The translations under genes and the position numbers were made by a program. Of a stretch of DNA of 64,000 nucleotides, positions 43,617-52,560 are shown piece by piece. Within the stretch, counting starts at the first letter, position 1; every line of letters starts with the position of its first letter. Under the pieces are notes generated by a model. The model did not search any database, had not been told where the DNA came from, and was given only the letters and a program-made list of their open reading frames with translations. This DNA is from Candidatus Palauibacter polyketidifaciens (GTDB taxonomy: Bacteria; Gemmatimonadota; Gemmatimonadetes; Palauibacterales; Palauibacteraceae), in NCBI RefSeq assembly GCF_947581785.1, contig NZ_CANPVO010000019.1, positions 21,904-85,903 of the forward strand. The letters are read 5' to 3'.

Positions 43617-44600
43617 TCAGAGACCGGGGTCGATCAGAACCTTGCCGAGGGGGCCGGATTCCACGGCCTCGTGGGCGGCGACGATGTTCTCGAGCGCGAA
43701 GCGCTCCGCGACCGTGTGGCGCAGTTCACCCTCGGTCAGCCACCTCGTGAGGTCTTCCACCGCCTTCCGCTTCGCGTCCTCGGGCATGAGGAAGACGAGT
43801 TCGAAGCGCACCGTGAGGTTCTTGTAGAGGAGTGTGTAGAACGGGACGGACGGCTCGGGTTCGCCCTCCGAGGCGTAGGCGGAGATCACCCCGTTGGCCT
43901 TCAACATCGCGATCGAGGCCTCGAGATTCCCGCCCATCTCGACCTCGACGATCCGGTCCACGCCCTCTCCGTCGGTCAGTTCCGCGACGCGGGCCGCGAC
44001 ATCCTCCTCACGATAGTTGATGACGGTGTCCGCCCCCGCCGCCCGCGCGATCCTCGTCTTCTCGTCCGCACTCACGGTGGAGAGGACGCGTGCGCCTCCC
44101 AGCCGGGCGCACTGGATCGCATAGGCGCCGACCGCACCCGCGCCGCCGGTCACGAGCACGGTCTGCCCCTCGACGGGACCGTCGCCGTACACGCAGCGAT
44201 GCGCGGTCAGGGCGGGGATGCCGAGACACGCGCCGTCGGTGAACGTCGCGTTCGGGGGGAGCGGGACGGCCCGGGACTCGGGAACGGTGGCGAACTCCGC
44301 CGCGGTACCGAGGTTCCGCCCCCACTGCGCCTCGTAGATCCACACGCGGTTGCCGAGCCTGCCGGAATCGACGCCTTCCCCCACCTGGTCGATGACTCCG
44401 GCGCCGTCGAAGTGCGGCACGATGAGCGTGGAGGCGAGCGCGCCGCGGCCGCCGGCACGCCGCTTCACGTCGACCGGGTTGATTCCGGAGGCGCGTACGC
44501 GGACCCGAACCTCGCCGGGGCCGGGCGCCGGCGTCTCCTGTTCACCTACCTCCAGCACGTCGCCCGCGGATCCCGGTTTCGTGTACCATGCTGCTCGCAT
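43617..44600 (-). CDS. NADPH:quinone reductase-like MDR oxidoreductase
   Basis: 327 residues of the zeta-crystallin branch. GPGEVRVRVRASGINPVDVKRR and HFDGAGVIDQVGEGVD in the GroES-like half, VLVTGGAGAVGAYAIQCARLGGARV as NADP-binding motif, and the absence of zinc-ligand cysteines of true alcohol dehydrogenases. Members reduce quinones or the double bond of enones. Last gene of the directon that begins with the substrate-binding protein at 49088; 15-nt gap from the SDR gene. Specific substrate unknown. Confidence 0.88.
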   Translation of the reverse strand: MRAAWYTKPGSAGDVLEVGEQETPAPGPGEVRVRVRASGINPVDVKRRAGGRGALASTLIVPHFDGAGVIDQVGEGVDSGRLGNRVWIYEAQWGRNLGTAAEFATVPESRAVPLPPNATFTDGACLGIPALTAHRCVYGDGPVEGQTVLVTGGAGAVGAYAIQCARLGGARVLSTVSADEKTRIARAAGADTVINYREEDVAARVAELTDGEGVDRIVEVEMGGNLEASIAMLKANGVISAYASEGEPEPSVPFYTLLYKNLTVRFELVFLMPEDAKRKAVEDLTRWLTEGELRHTVAERFALENIVAAHEAVESGPLGKVLIDPGL

Positions 44601-44615
44601 GTCGTCGTTCTCCCG

Positions 44616-45428
44616 CTATTCGCCGCTGGGGTCGCTGTTCGCGTCCACGCTGGAACCGAGGCCCTCGGTGTGTCCGTCCACCGGGAGCGCCTGCCCTGAT
44701 ATCTTCGCTCCCGCGTCCGACGTAAGGAAGAGGACGAGCGCGGCCACGTCCTCGGCGTCGACGAAGCGCCGGAGCGAAATCTGCCGCAGCCAGTCCTGCC
44801 GGACCGCCTCTTCGGACACCCCCCGGGTCGCAGCCTGGGCGGCGATCACGCGGTCGATGCGGCCGCCGCGGACGCTGCCCGGGCAGATCGCGTTCACGCG
44901 GATCCCGGCCGGACCCAGCTCCATGGCCAGGGTGCGGGTGAAGCCGATCACGCCCCACTTCGCCGTGGCGTAGGGACTCCGCAGCGGATAGCCGTGGAGT
45001 CCGGCGGTCGAGGAGAGGTTCACGATCGATCCGCCCCCCGCCCGCCGCAGGGCCGGGACGGCGGCCCGGACGCAGAGGAACATGCCGTCGAGGTTGACGG
45101 CCAGCGTCTGCCGCCAGCCATCGAGATCGAGCGTCTCGACGGGTCCGGTGGGACCCGCCGTCCCGGCGTTGTTCACGAGCACGTCGAGGCCCCCGAGCCG
45201 CGCGACCGCCTCCGCGAACAGCCGCTCCACGTCCGCCTCCACGCCGACGTCCGCCACCGTCCCCGCGAGATCGCCCTCCGCCGAACGCAGGAAGTCTTCG
45301 AGCGCGCGGGCCTCCCGGTCGCAGACGTGCACCCGCGCCCCCTGGCCGAGATAGGCCGATGCAATCGCCCGGCCGATCCCCGCCCCGGCGCCGGTGACGA
45401 CGACTCGCCGGCCCTGATGCACGGGCAC
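44616..45428 (-). CDS. SDR-family oxidoreductase
   Basis: 270 residues. VVVTGAGAGIGRAIASAYLGQGA is the TGxxxGxG cofactor motif, NNAG follows in VLVNNAGTAG, the catalytic Ser is in IVNLSSTAG, and the YxxxK motif is SPYATAKWG. PVDGHTEGLGS near the end is the usual substrate-loop exit. I use the GTG at 45428 because GGAGG is nine nt upstream; a TTG at 45437 would overlap the panB stop as TTGA but sits directly on the ribosome site. Such enzymes oxidise or reduce secondary alcohols; it probably acts on the product of the neighbouring P450, by inference. Confidence 0.88.
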   Translation of the reverse strand: MPVHQGRRVVVTGAGAGIGRAIASAYLGQGARVHVCDREARALEDFLRSAEGDLAGTVADVGVEADVERLFAEAVARLGGLDVLVNNAGTAGPTGPVETLDLDGWRQTLAVNLDGMFLCVRAAVPALRRAGGGSIVNLSSTAGLHGYPLRSPYATAKWGVIGFTRTLAMELGPAGIRVNAICPGSVRGGRIDRVIAAQAATRGVSEEAVRQDWLRQISLRRFVDAEDVAALVLFLTSDAGAKISGQALPVDGHTEGLGSSVDANSDPSGE

Positions 45429-45433
45429 TTGGC

Positions 45434-46291
45434 TCAACCTCCGTCGCCGGCCGGTTCGTAGCCATGTTCCTCCGTGGGGTAGCTTCCCGCCCGCACCTCC
45501 TGGGCGTAATCGGCGACGGCCTCCCGCGTGGCTCTTCCGAGTTCGGCGTACCGTTTCAGGAAGCGCGGGCTGAACCCTTCGTTCAGGCCGAGCATGTCAT
45601 GCAGCACGAGCACCTGCCCGTCGCAGTCCGGTCCAGCGCCGATCCCGATCGTCGGTACGGAGACGACTTCCGTCACCCGCCGCGCCAACGAGGTCGGTAT
45701 CAGTTCGAGAACGATGGCGAAGGCGCCCACCTCCTCCAGGGCGACGGCGTCGTCCTCCAGAAACATCGCCGCGTCCTCATCCATCCCCTGAATCCGGGGT
45801 CCCCCCAACGCGTGCACGGCCTGCGGCGTGAACCCGAGGTGGCCCACCACGGGGATCCCCGCCCCGACGATCGCCTCCACCGTATCGAGGACCTCGGACC
45901 CGCCCTCGAGCTTCACGGCACCCGCCCCGGTGTGCTTGAGGATGTTCCCGGCGTTACGCACCGCCTCCTCGATCGAGACCTGGTAGCTGAGGAACGGCAT
46001 GTCGACGACGACGAGGGCGCGGGATGCGCCCCGTGCTACGATGCGGCCGTGGTAGGTCATTTGCTCCATCGTGGCGGAGAGCGTCGTCTCCTCTCCGCAC
46101 AGGACGCTCGCCAGGGAGTCGCCGACGAGAATCAGGTCCGCCCCCGCCGCGTCCACGAGCGATGCGAAGAGCGCATCGTAGGCGGTGATGGCGACGATCT
46201 TCTCTCCGCGCGATTTCATCGCCACGACGTCAAACGTCGTCAGCTTCCGCTTCGCGGAGCCTTCGCCCCGCACGTTCATGGTTCGCGTCAT
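45434..46291 (-). CDS. panB: 3-methyl-2-oxobutanoate hydroxymethyltransferase
   Basis: 285 residues. The start of the barrel KLTTFDVVAMKSRGEKIVAITAYDALFA, the metal and substrate motif LILVGDSLASVLCGEETTLSATM, AVKLEGG, IPVVGHLGFTPQAVHALGG, LELIPTSLARRVTE and GIGAGPDCDGQVLVLHDMLGL are all diagnostic of PanB. It adds a hydroxymethyl group from methylene-tetrahydrofolate to 2-oxoisovalerate, the first committed step to pantothenate and CoA. Other pantothenate genes (panC, panD) are absent here; it is embedded in a P450/oxidoreductase directon. Residues appear intact. Confidence 0.93.
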   Translation of the reverse strand: MTRTMNVRGEGSAKRKLTTFDVVAMKSRGEKIVAITAYDALFASLVDAAGADLILVGDSLASVLCGEETTLSATMEQMTYHGRIVARGASRALVVVDMPFLSYQVSIEEAVRNAGNILKHTGAGAVKLEGGSEVLDTVEAIVGAGIPVVGHLGFTPQAVHALGGPRIQGMDEDAAMFLEDDAVALEEVGAFAIVLELIPTSLARRVTEVVSVPTIGIGAGPDCDGQVLVLHDMLGLNEGFSPRFLKRYAELGRATREAVADYAQEVRAGSYPTEEHGYEPAGDGG

Positions 46292-46317
46292 GGTGTCATC
46301 CTCGCGTCATCCTCCGG

Positions 46318-46554
46318 TCAGCTCGTTGCGCCGGGGTCGGGCGGAAACCGCGTCCGGCCCGTCTCTGCGTCCGTGACCCGGATCGCACTCACGGGACAGT
46401 TCGCCGCCGCCTCGAGGACGCGCGCCGCCGGGTCGCCCCCCGCATCGACGACCGTCGACTGGCGGTGCTCGTTGTGCGCGAACACGCGCGGCGCGGTGGC
46501 CACGCACATCGCGTTGCCGACGCAGATCCCGTGGTCGACCTCGATCCTCACCAT
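46318..46554 (-). CDS. [3Fe-4S]-type ferredoxin, P450 partner
   Basis: 78 residues. Cysteines 11, 17 and 53 occur as ICVGNAMC and ANCPVSAI. The position that would hold the fourth ligand of a [4Fe-4S] cluster is Asn14, so a [3Fe-4S] cluster is expected, as in the small ferredoxins that reduce bacterial P450s. It lies 7 nt after the P450 gene. No ferredoxin reductase gene is nearby. Confidence 0.92.
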   Translation of the reverse strand: MVRIEVDHGICVGNAMCVATAPRVFAHNEHRQSTVVDAGGDPAARVLEAAANCPVSAIRVTDAETGRTRFPPDPGATS

Positions 46555-46561
46555 GCAGCTC

Positions 46562-47860
46562 TCACCCTGGGACGCTCCATGCGACGGGCATGGATTCGAT
46601 GGAACGGAACTGGATGCTCGGCTGGTAGCGCAGTTCATCCGTCTCGAGTGCGAACCGCTGGAAGCGGCGCGCCAGCCCCCGGAAGACCTCCTGTCCCTCG
46701 ATGCGCGCGAGCGCGACCCCGAGGCAGTAATGGATTCCCGACCCGAAGGAGAGGTGCGGGTTCGGCTGGCGCCCGATATCGAACCGGTCCGGGTCCTCGA
46801 ACACGGACGGATCCCGGTTCGCCGCCGCGATGATCCAGCGGATCCGCTCGCCGGGCGAGAGCGTCTTTCCACACAGTTCGGCCTCCTGCGCGACGATGCG
46901 CTGGGTCGACTTCACCGGCGGGTCGAAGCGGAGACACTCCTCGGCAGCCGTCCGCGCGAATCGGTCGGGGTCCGCCCGGAGCCTGTCCCACTGCGCCGGA
47001 TGCTCGATGAAGGCGCGGAGACCGTTACAGATCAGGTTCATCGTCGTCTCGTGTCCCGCGAACAGCATCAGTCCGGTGTTCACGAGCACCTGGTGCCGCG
47101 TGAAGACGCCGCCGGTCTCCCCCTGCGCCAGCGCCGAGATCAGGTCATCTCCCGGATTCCCGATCCGCTCCTCGACGAAGGGGCGGGCGTACTCCACGAT
47201 GCCGCGAATCCCCTCCGTCAGGGGCCGCAGCCGGTCGGGTTCCCCGCGATTCAGGTGCAGGATGCTGTCCGCGAGCCCCCGAAGCGTGTCCATGTCCTCG
47301 CGGGGGACGCCCATCAGCCGCGCGATGATCCGCACGGGGAGCGGCGCCGCCAGGTCGGTGACGACGTTCATCCGTCCCCTGGGCCACAACTCGTCGAGGA
47401 GTTCGTCCACCGCCCGGCGCACGAAGGGACGCCAGCCTTCCATCGCCGTGGGGGTGAAGAAGGAATGGACCGTCTTCCGCTGTTCGAGGTGTTCGGGACG
47501 GTCCTGCTCTACGAGTTGGTCGGCGCGGAACGCTTTGACCTCGTCGAACAGGGGCGCGTCCTCGGGCAGCACCGGCGGGTACGGCGGCCCCTCCACGCCC
47601 CGGATCACGGCGGAGGAGAAGAGTTCGTGGTGTCGGAGGATCCAGACGACGGGATCGTACCCCGTCACGACCCACAGCCCGAACTTCTCATTCCAGTGGA
47701 CGGGATCCCGCTCGCGCAGCCGGGCGAACGAGGCGTACGGGCGCGCGATCACCTCCTCCGCGAAGAGGTCGTCGAGATCCGCCGGCGGGCCGGCGGCCCT
47801 GGCGGCCCGTGACGGCCTGCTAGGGGGAGAACCGGTAGACGACGGGCAACCGGTCGACAT
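46562..47860 (-). CDS. Cytochrome P450 (class I, soluble)
   Basis: 432 residues. I-helix motif FAGHETTMN, ExxR in EECLRFDPPV, and the haem loop FGSGIHYCLG with the axial Cys379. Length and the adjacent ferredoxin fit a soluble class I bacterial P450 that hydroxylates a small lipophilic substrate. The ATG at 47860 makes the gene overlap the upstream substrate-binding protein by 41 nt; the first ~25 residues are low-complexity Ser/Pro/Ala, so the true start could be inside that stretch. Substrate unknown. Confidence 0.93.
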   Translation of the reverse strand: MSTGCPSSTGSPPSRPSRAARAAGPPADLDDLFAEEVIARPYASFARLRERDPVHWNEKFGLWVVTGYDPVVWILRHHELFSSAVIRGVEGPPYPPVLPEDAPLFDEVKAFRADQLVEQDRPEHLEQRKTVHSFFTPTAMEGWRPFVRRAVDELLDELWPRGRMNVVTDLAAPLPVRIIARLMGVPREDMDTLRGLADSILHLNRGEPDRLRPLTEGIRGIVEYARPFVEERIGNPGDDLISALAQGETGGVFTRHQVLVNTGLMLFAGHETTMNLICNGLRAFIEHPAQWDRLRADPDRFARTAAEECLRFDPPVKSTQRIVAQEAELCGKTLSPGERIRWIIAAANRDPSVFEDPDRFDIGRQPNPHLSFGSGIHYCLGVALARIEGQEVFRGLARRFQRFALETDELRYQPSIQFRSIESMPVAWSVPG

Positions 47861-49088
47861 CCGTGACGCTCGAATCCGTGTGGTGGTAGATGAGCTGACG
47901 TCCGGTTCCGCAGTCGCCGAAGGCGTCGCAGGAGATCGTGCCGATCAGGCCCTCGATCCCATGGGCTCCGATCCGCGCGCGCAGCGCGGCGCGGTCGACG
48001 TAGAGCCGTCCGCCCTCCTCCACCGCGACGGCGCCGATGGCGTCGAGCAGGAACGTCGTCGCGTCGTAGGCGAGCGCCCAGTAGGGGGTCGAGGGATGCT
48101 CGCCGTACTCGGCATCGTACGCCGCAATGACGGTCTCGGCGCTCTTCCCGGTCACCGCGTTGACGTTGCCGCGATAATCCGACTGGGGGCCGGCGAAGTA
48201 GATCCCCTCGGACTGCGGTTCCGCCAGAAACTCCGAGACAAGGAGGGCCGCGCCGGAGATCAGCGTCACACCCTCCAGACCGTCGAACCTGCGCGCCTGC
48301 GCCGCGAACGGCGAACCTTCGGGGACGAAGAGCGGGAAGAAGATGCCGTCCGGCCCGGCGCCGGCGAACTCCGAGAGCACGGACGTCATGTCCGTCTGCC
48401 CCTTCGCGATTCCGGTGACGACGGGGACCTCCCCGCCGACCGCGCGAAACGCATCCGCGAAGGCGTTCGTCAGCGCCGTCGTGTAGGGATCCCCGTCGTG
48501 CAGCGTGACGATCCGCCGGAGGCCGAGGTGATTGTAGGCGTAGTCCGCCACGGCCCGCGCCTGGTAGAGGTCGTTGTTGGCGACGCGGAAGTAGCCGGGG
48601 TGGTGGTCCGGGTTCGGGTTGCCCGCCAAATCCGAGGTCAGCAGCGGCGAAGTGGTGCTCGGCGCGATCATCACGAAGCCTTCCTGGCTGATCACCGGGG
48701 AGGCGGCCACGGCGGCGGCGGAACATGAGGTCCCAATGACGCCCACGACCTGCGGATCGGCGACGATCTCCCGGGCGCCGGACCGCCCGCCGTCGGGAGA
48801 GCACCGGGAGTCCACCGTGTCGCCGAGGTCGACGGTGCGGCCGAGGACCGTGCCCACGTCGCGGACGGCAAGCTCCACGCCGCGCCGGGCGGCGACCCCG
48901 AGCGATGGCGCCCCGGTCATCGCCAGCAGGGAACGGATCCGCACCGACTCGCCGCGCAGGATCGTCACGGTTCCCAGCGGTCCCGGCTCGAAGCTCGACG
49001 GCCCGGTGCTTCCATCGCACGAGACCGCCAGGACGGCCGCCAGCACCACGATCCCGGTATGTCGAACGGTACCCCACCCTGCGCGCAT
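47820..49088 (-). CDS. ABC transporter substrate-binding lipoprotein (branched-chain amino acid/Leu-Ile-Val type)
   Basis: 422 residues; ATG at 49088 with AGGGGGA upstream and a lipoprotein signal ending AAVLAVSC. The type I periplasmic-binding fold is seen in RSLLAMTGAPSLGVAARRGVELAV, VVGVIGTSCSAAAVAASPVISQEGFVMIAPSTT (in part) and YAYNHLGLRRIVTLHDGDPYTTAL. No permease or ATPase genes accompany it, so the transport partners are elsewhere or it is a sensor-like orphan. It is the first gene of the P450 directon, which suggests that its ligand is related to the pathway. Confidence 0.87.
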   Translation of the reverse strand: MRAGWGTVRHTGIVVLAAVLAVSCDGSTGPSSFEPGPLGTVTILRGESVRIRSLLAMTGAPSLGVAARRGVELAVRDVGTVLGRTVDLGDTVDSRCSPDGGRSGAREIVADPQVVGVIGTSCSAAAVAASPVISQEGFVMIAPSTTSPLLTSDLAGNPNPDHHPGYFRVANNDLYQARAVADYAYNHLGLRRIVTLHDGDPYTTALTNAFADAFRAVGGEVPVVTGIAKGQTDMTSVLSEFAGAGPDGIFFPLFVPEGSPFAAQARRFDGLEGVTLISGAALLVSEFLAEPQSEGIYFAGPQSDYRGNVNAVTGKSAETVIAAYDAEYGEHPSTPYWALAYDATTFLLDAIGAVAVEEGGRLYVDRAALRARIGAHGIEGLIGTISCDAFGDCGTGRQLIYHHTDSSVTDVDRLPVVYRFSP

Positions 49089-49250
49089 AATCACTCCCCC
49101 TCGTGACAGTTCGTATGCTCCGCCGCAAGCTACGCACAGGTCTTGGCGCCTCCAAGACGCCACGGCGGCTGGGCCGCCCGTGGCAAACTCCGCGTCGGCG
49201 CCGACCGCGGACACGACCGACAGGACGGTCGACGCTCGAAAGGGATCGCG

Positions 49251-51014
49251 ATGATACGAAACCGGCTTCCGCCGATGGCCGCGCTTCTGCTCGCATGCGC
49301 CTGCGAAGAGGCGGGCGTCCCGGGCTCTTCCGTTCCGATTCCCATCGAGGAGTTGACCCGCGGGGCCTGGTCTCCGCCCGCCATGCTCCCGAACGACCGC
49401 TTTCTCCCCACGTCCGAGGCGGGGCCTGCCCGGCGTCCCTTCTCCGGCGCCATCACGCTCGTCGGGGCAGAGATGGAGACGGAGCCCGCGGAACTCGATC
49501 CGCGCCGGATGATGGGTCGCGATACGAAGCGCTTCCCGGACGTGTCGCTCGGATTCGTGGCGGAGGGCGGCGACCTGATCCCGTGGAATCGGAACCTCGT
49601 CGTGTCCGGCACCCGCAGCGAAGCCGGGAGCTATTGGGATGTGCTGGTCGGGCCCGGGACCGTCTGGGCCGAGCCGGGCGAAGCATGGTCGCGGGCGGCG
49701 TTTCCGCTGCAACTCGCGAGTTCCGTGGAGAACGAGACGTACAACGGGGTCGCGACCTTCGCCTTCAACGACCGGGAGGTGTCTGGCGTCCGCTTCCAGA
49801 CCGTGACCCAGGGGCGGCCCTACTTCCTCGTCCAGCGGCGGCTGATGTGGGGCCAGCTCGACGCCGAGTACACGCGGGGCCCGGCGCCCGCGGGGGTGAT
49901 CCAGGCCTTCGCCGCCGAGAAGGCGGGGCGTCTGCCCGCGCGCCCGATCTCCGACCTGCGCCCGCGGGCGGGAGACGCCGCGTTCGACGCCATGCACGGG
50001 GAGATGAATGTCGAGAACATGGTCACCGCGGCCTTTCTCGTGCGCGACACCCTCTACGTCTCCGACTGTCCCACGCCGTTCGGGGAGCTTCCCTTCTGCC
50101 CGGAGCAGCGCTTCGGGATCTGGTCCGTGACGAAGTCCACCGGCAACACGGTGGCCGCCCTCCGTCTCGCGCAGCGTTACGGCCGGGAGGTGCTCGAGGA
50201 GCGCGTGGCCGACCACCTGAACGTCACGGCGGAACACGACGGCTGGGAGGACGTGCGTTTCCGCGATGTCCTCAACATGGCCACCGGCGTGGGAGAAGGA
50301 TCGACGCGGACCGAGCCCAACAGCACGGGCGACGGCTATCTGATCGGCTACGACGACTGGTACGCGGCGATCTCCCGCGACGAGCGGATCCGACAGGTCT
50401 TCCGCGCTTCGAACCACCCCTGGGGACCGGGAGAGGTCGTCCGCTACCGCGACCAGGACGCGTTCCTCATCGGCGCGGCGATGGACGCCTACCTCAAGCA
50501 TCGGGCCGGTCCGGAGGCGGACCTGTGGCAGATGCTGGAGGATGAGGTCTACCGGCCCATCGGCGTGCCGCACGCACCGACCAACCGGCTCGTCGAGGCG
50601 GACGGCTCGCTCACGCTGCCGCAGATGTCGCAGGGCTATTACCCGACGGTGGACGATCTCGCGAAGATCGCCCGCCTCTTCCAGAACGGCGGCGTGCACG
50701 AGGGCGAGCCTCTGCTGCACCCCGAGTTGACGGCCGAGGTGATGTACCGGACGGACGCGCGGGGGATCGCCTTCGGCCCGCCCGTCGAGATCGGGCAGCC
50801 CAGCTACTACCTCGCGGTCTGGCACCAGAACTACGTCGGCGAAGGGGGCTGCGTCGTCGACCTCCCGCGCATGTCGGGGTGGGGCGGGCACCGCGTCGTC
50901 CTCTTCCCCAACGGCACCGTCGCGATCCGGATCTCGAAGGTCACGGGGAGCGAGGCCTCACCGGTGGACGGCCTGGCCGCGGTGGCCGACCGCCTGGCGC
51001 CGTTCTGTCCCTGA
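49251..51014 (+). CDS. Beta-lactamase-family serine hydrolase, secreted lipoprotein-like
   Basis: 587 residues; ATG at 49251 with AAAGGGA upstream. Signal MAALLLACACEE could be lipidated at Cys16 or Cys18. The first ~240 residues have no recognisable domain. The penicillin-binding fold begins near 270 with the SxxK motif in GIWSVTKSTGN; VRYRDQDAFLIGA occupies the YxN region; WGGHRVVLFPNG the third motif. Class C-like proteins of this sort hydrolyse esters or peptides more often than beta-lactams. Divergent from the substrate-binding gene; monocistronic. Confidence 0.8.
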   Translation: MIRNRLPPMAALLLACACEEAGVPGSSVPIPIEELTRGAWSPPAMLPNDRFLPTSEAGPARRPFSGAITLVGAEMETEPAELDPRRMMGRDTKRFPDVSLGFVAEGGDLIPWNRNLVVSGTRSEAGSYWDVLVGPGTVWAEPGEAWSRAAFPLQLASSVENETYNGVATFAFNDREVSGVRFQTVTQGRPYFLVQRRLMWGQLDAEYTRGPAPAGVIQAFAAEKAGRLPARPISDLRPRAGDAAFDAMHGEMNVENMVTAAFLVRDTLYVSDCPTPFGELPFCPEQRFGIWSVTKSTGNTVAALRLAQRYGREVLEERVADHLNVTAEHDGWEDVRFRDVLNMATGVGEGSTRTEPNSTGDGYLIGYDDWYAAISRDERIRQVFRASNHPWGPGEVVRYRDQDAFLIGAAMDAYLKHRAGPEADLWQMLEDEVYRPIGVPHAPTNRLVEADGSLTLPQMSQGYYPTVDDLAKIARLFQNGGVHEGEPLLHPELTAEVMYRTDARGIAFGPPVEIGQPSYYLAVWHQNYVGEGGCVVDLPRMSGWGGHRVVLFPNGTVAIRISKVTGSEASPVDGLAAVADRLAPFCP

Positions 51015-51048
51015 CCGGGCCGAGGCCGCGACCCTCCCCGGTCCGCGA

Positions 51049-51468
51049 CTACGCCGGGTCCGTCCCCGGGTCGGCGGACGCGTGCGACTTCTCCTCGAGG
51101 ATCGCCGAGCCGTAGTCCTCGCTGAGGGCGCGCTTGAGGCGGTGACGTTCGTCGTTCAGACGGTAGACCTGCCGCGCCGCTGCGATGAAGCGTGGGCCGA
51201 AGTCGCGGGCACGTTCCAGAGCTCGCAACTTGTCCTCGACATCCCATATGCCCCGATTCACCGCTTCCAGTTCCGCGAGGCGTTTCGTGACGCGGAGCGG
51301 GGCTTCCTCGAGCGGCCCGACCGTCCGTTCACAGATCTCCTGGAGGCGCTCGAGCTCGGAGTTCACGTTCGCGAGCTTCCGGCCGTCGCGGATCCGGGAC
51401 TGTTTCAGTCGCAGGATCGTGATGCGGTCGATGAGTTCGCCGGCGGAAACCGGGATTTGGATATTCAC
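51049..51468 (-). CDS. DUF6165-like coiled-coil protein
   Basis: 139 residues from a GTG. IQIPVSAGELIDRITILRLKQSRI opens the protein, followed by helical, charged segments (NVNSELERLQEI, LAELEAVNRGIWDVEDKLRALE) and ARQVYRLNDERHRLKRALSEDYGSAILEEKS. This matches the small DUF6165 family found near glycosyltransferases and LPS genes; function unknown. No glycosyltransferase is nearby. No ribosome site precedes the start, and it is divergent from the YchF-like gene with a 29-nt gap. Confidence 0.75.
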   Translation of the reverse strand: MNIQIPVSAGELIDRITILRLKQSRIRDGRKLANVNSELERLQEICERTVGPLEEAPLRVTKRLAELEAVNRGIWDVEDKLRALERARDFGPRFIAAARQVYRLNDERHRLKRALSEDYGSAILEEKSHASADPGTDPA

Positions 51469-51497
51469 GCACCGAAGATAAGGGGAGAGAGGACGCG

Positions 51498-52538
51498 GTG
51501 AAGATTGGGCTCGTGGGGTTCGCGGGCGCCGGCAAGACGACGGTGTTCAACGCGATGACGGGACTCGGCGTCCCGGTCGGGTTCGGCGGCGAGATGCGGC
51601 TGGGTACGGTGCGGGTTCCGGATGCGCGAATCGATGCGCTCAGCGCCCTCCTGTCCCCGCGCAGGACGACGTACGCGGAGATGCGGTTCTGCGACATTCC
51701 GGGCGAGCACGGCGCCGCGAGCAAGGGCCTGTCGCCGCGCGGGCTCCAGCAGATCCGCGACCAGGAGGCGCTCTGCCTCGTCCTGAGGGATTTCGACAAT
51801 CCCGCGCTGGCCGACCCGCCGGACGCGGAGGGCGAACTCGAGGCCTTCGCCACGGAATGTCTGCTCTCCGACCTCGACATCGTCGAGCGCCGGCTGGACC
51901 GGGCGCGCCGCGAGGGGGCGGACGCCGTCGAGATCGCCGCCTTCGAAGGGGCGCTGGGGGCGCTCGAACGCGAGCAGCCGCTGCGGACCGTGCCCCGGGC
52001 GGAACTGGACCGCGCGCCGTTCCGCGGCTACGGCCTCCTGACGGACCGTCCGCTGCTCGCCGTGCTGAACCGCAGCGAGGATCGCGCCGGGGAGCCGCTG
52101 CCGCCGGCGCTCGCCGCGCGACTCGCCGCGATGGGGGCCGGCGGGCTGGCGCTGTCCGCGCCCGTCGAGGCGGAAATCGCCGACCTCGACCCGGAGGACC
52201 GGGCCGCCTTCGTGGAGGCGCTCGGCCTGCGCGAACCGGCGCTCGCCCGCTTCATCCGCTCGGCCTACGGACTCCTCGACCTCATCTCCTTCTTCACCGC
52301 CGCCCCCGCCGAAGTGCGAGCCTGGACGATCCGGCGCGGCACGCGCGCCCGGCGGGCGGCGGGCCGGGTCCACTCCGACATGGAACGCGGCTTCATCCGC
52401 GCGGAGGTCATCCCCTACGAGGTGTTCGCGAAACACGGCTCCGAACAGGCCGTGAAGGAGGCGGGCCTGCTGCAGGTCGAGGGCAGGGACTACGTCGTCG
52501 AGGACGGCGACATCCTCCACATCCGCTTCAACGTCTGA
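51498..52538 (+). CDS. YchF/OLA1-like P-loop GTPase/ATPase with TGS domain
   Basis: 346 residues from a GTG with GAGAGAGGA upstream. P-loop GFAGAGKT (residues 7-14), FCDIPGEHG as G3-like, and AVLNRSED where YchF has its NxxE nucleotide motif. The C-terminal TGS/DUF933 part (SDMERGFIRAEVIPYEVFAKHG, KEAGLLQVEGRDYVVEDGDILHIRFNV in part) is well conserved. The P-loop differs from the GLPNVGKST of true YchF, so this is a divergent paralogue. YchF proteins bind ribosomes; the role of this branch is unknown. Confidence 0.83.
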   Translation: MKIGLVGFAGAGKTTVFNAMTGLGVPVGFGGEMRLGTVRVPDARIDALSALLSPRRTTYAEMRFCDIPGEHGAASKGLSPRGLQQIRDQEALCLVLRDFDNPALADPPDAEGELEAFATECLLSDLDIVERRLDRARREGADAVEIAAFEGALGALEREQPLRTVPRAELDRAPFRGYGLLTDRPLLAVLNRSEDRAGEPLPPALAARLAAMGAGGLALSAPVEAEIADLDPEDRAAFVEALGLREPALARFIRSAYGLLDLISFFTAAPAEVRAWTIRRGTRARRAAGRVHSDMERGFIRAEVIPYEVFAKHGSEQAVKEAGLLQVEGRDYVVEDGDILHIRFNV

Positions 52539-52560
52539 CCCACCCGCCGAACCCGGAGTC

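Noticed and set aside
47820..50891. 1023-residue minus-strand frame extending the substrate-binding protein
   Set aside because: Upstream of 49088 it is antisense to the beta-lactamase-like gene; the lipoprotein signal and ribosome site at 49088 mark the true start.
51013..51043. GACCGGG / CCCGGTC hairpin as terminator after the beta-lactamase-like gene
   Set aside because: Seven pairs around a 17-nt loop in very GC-rich sequence; too weak to call.
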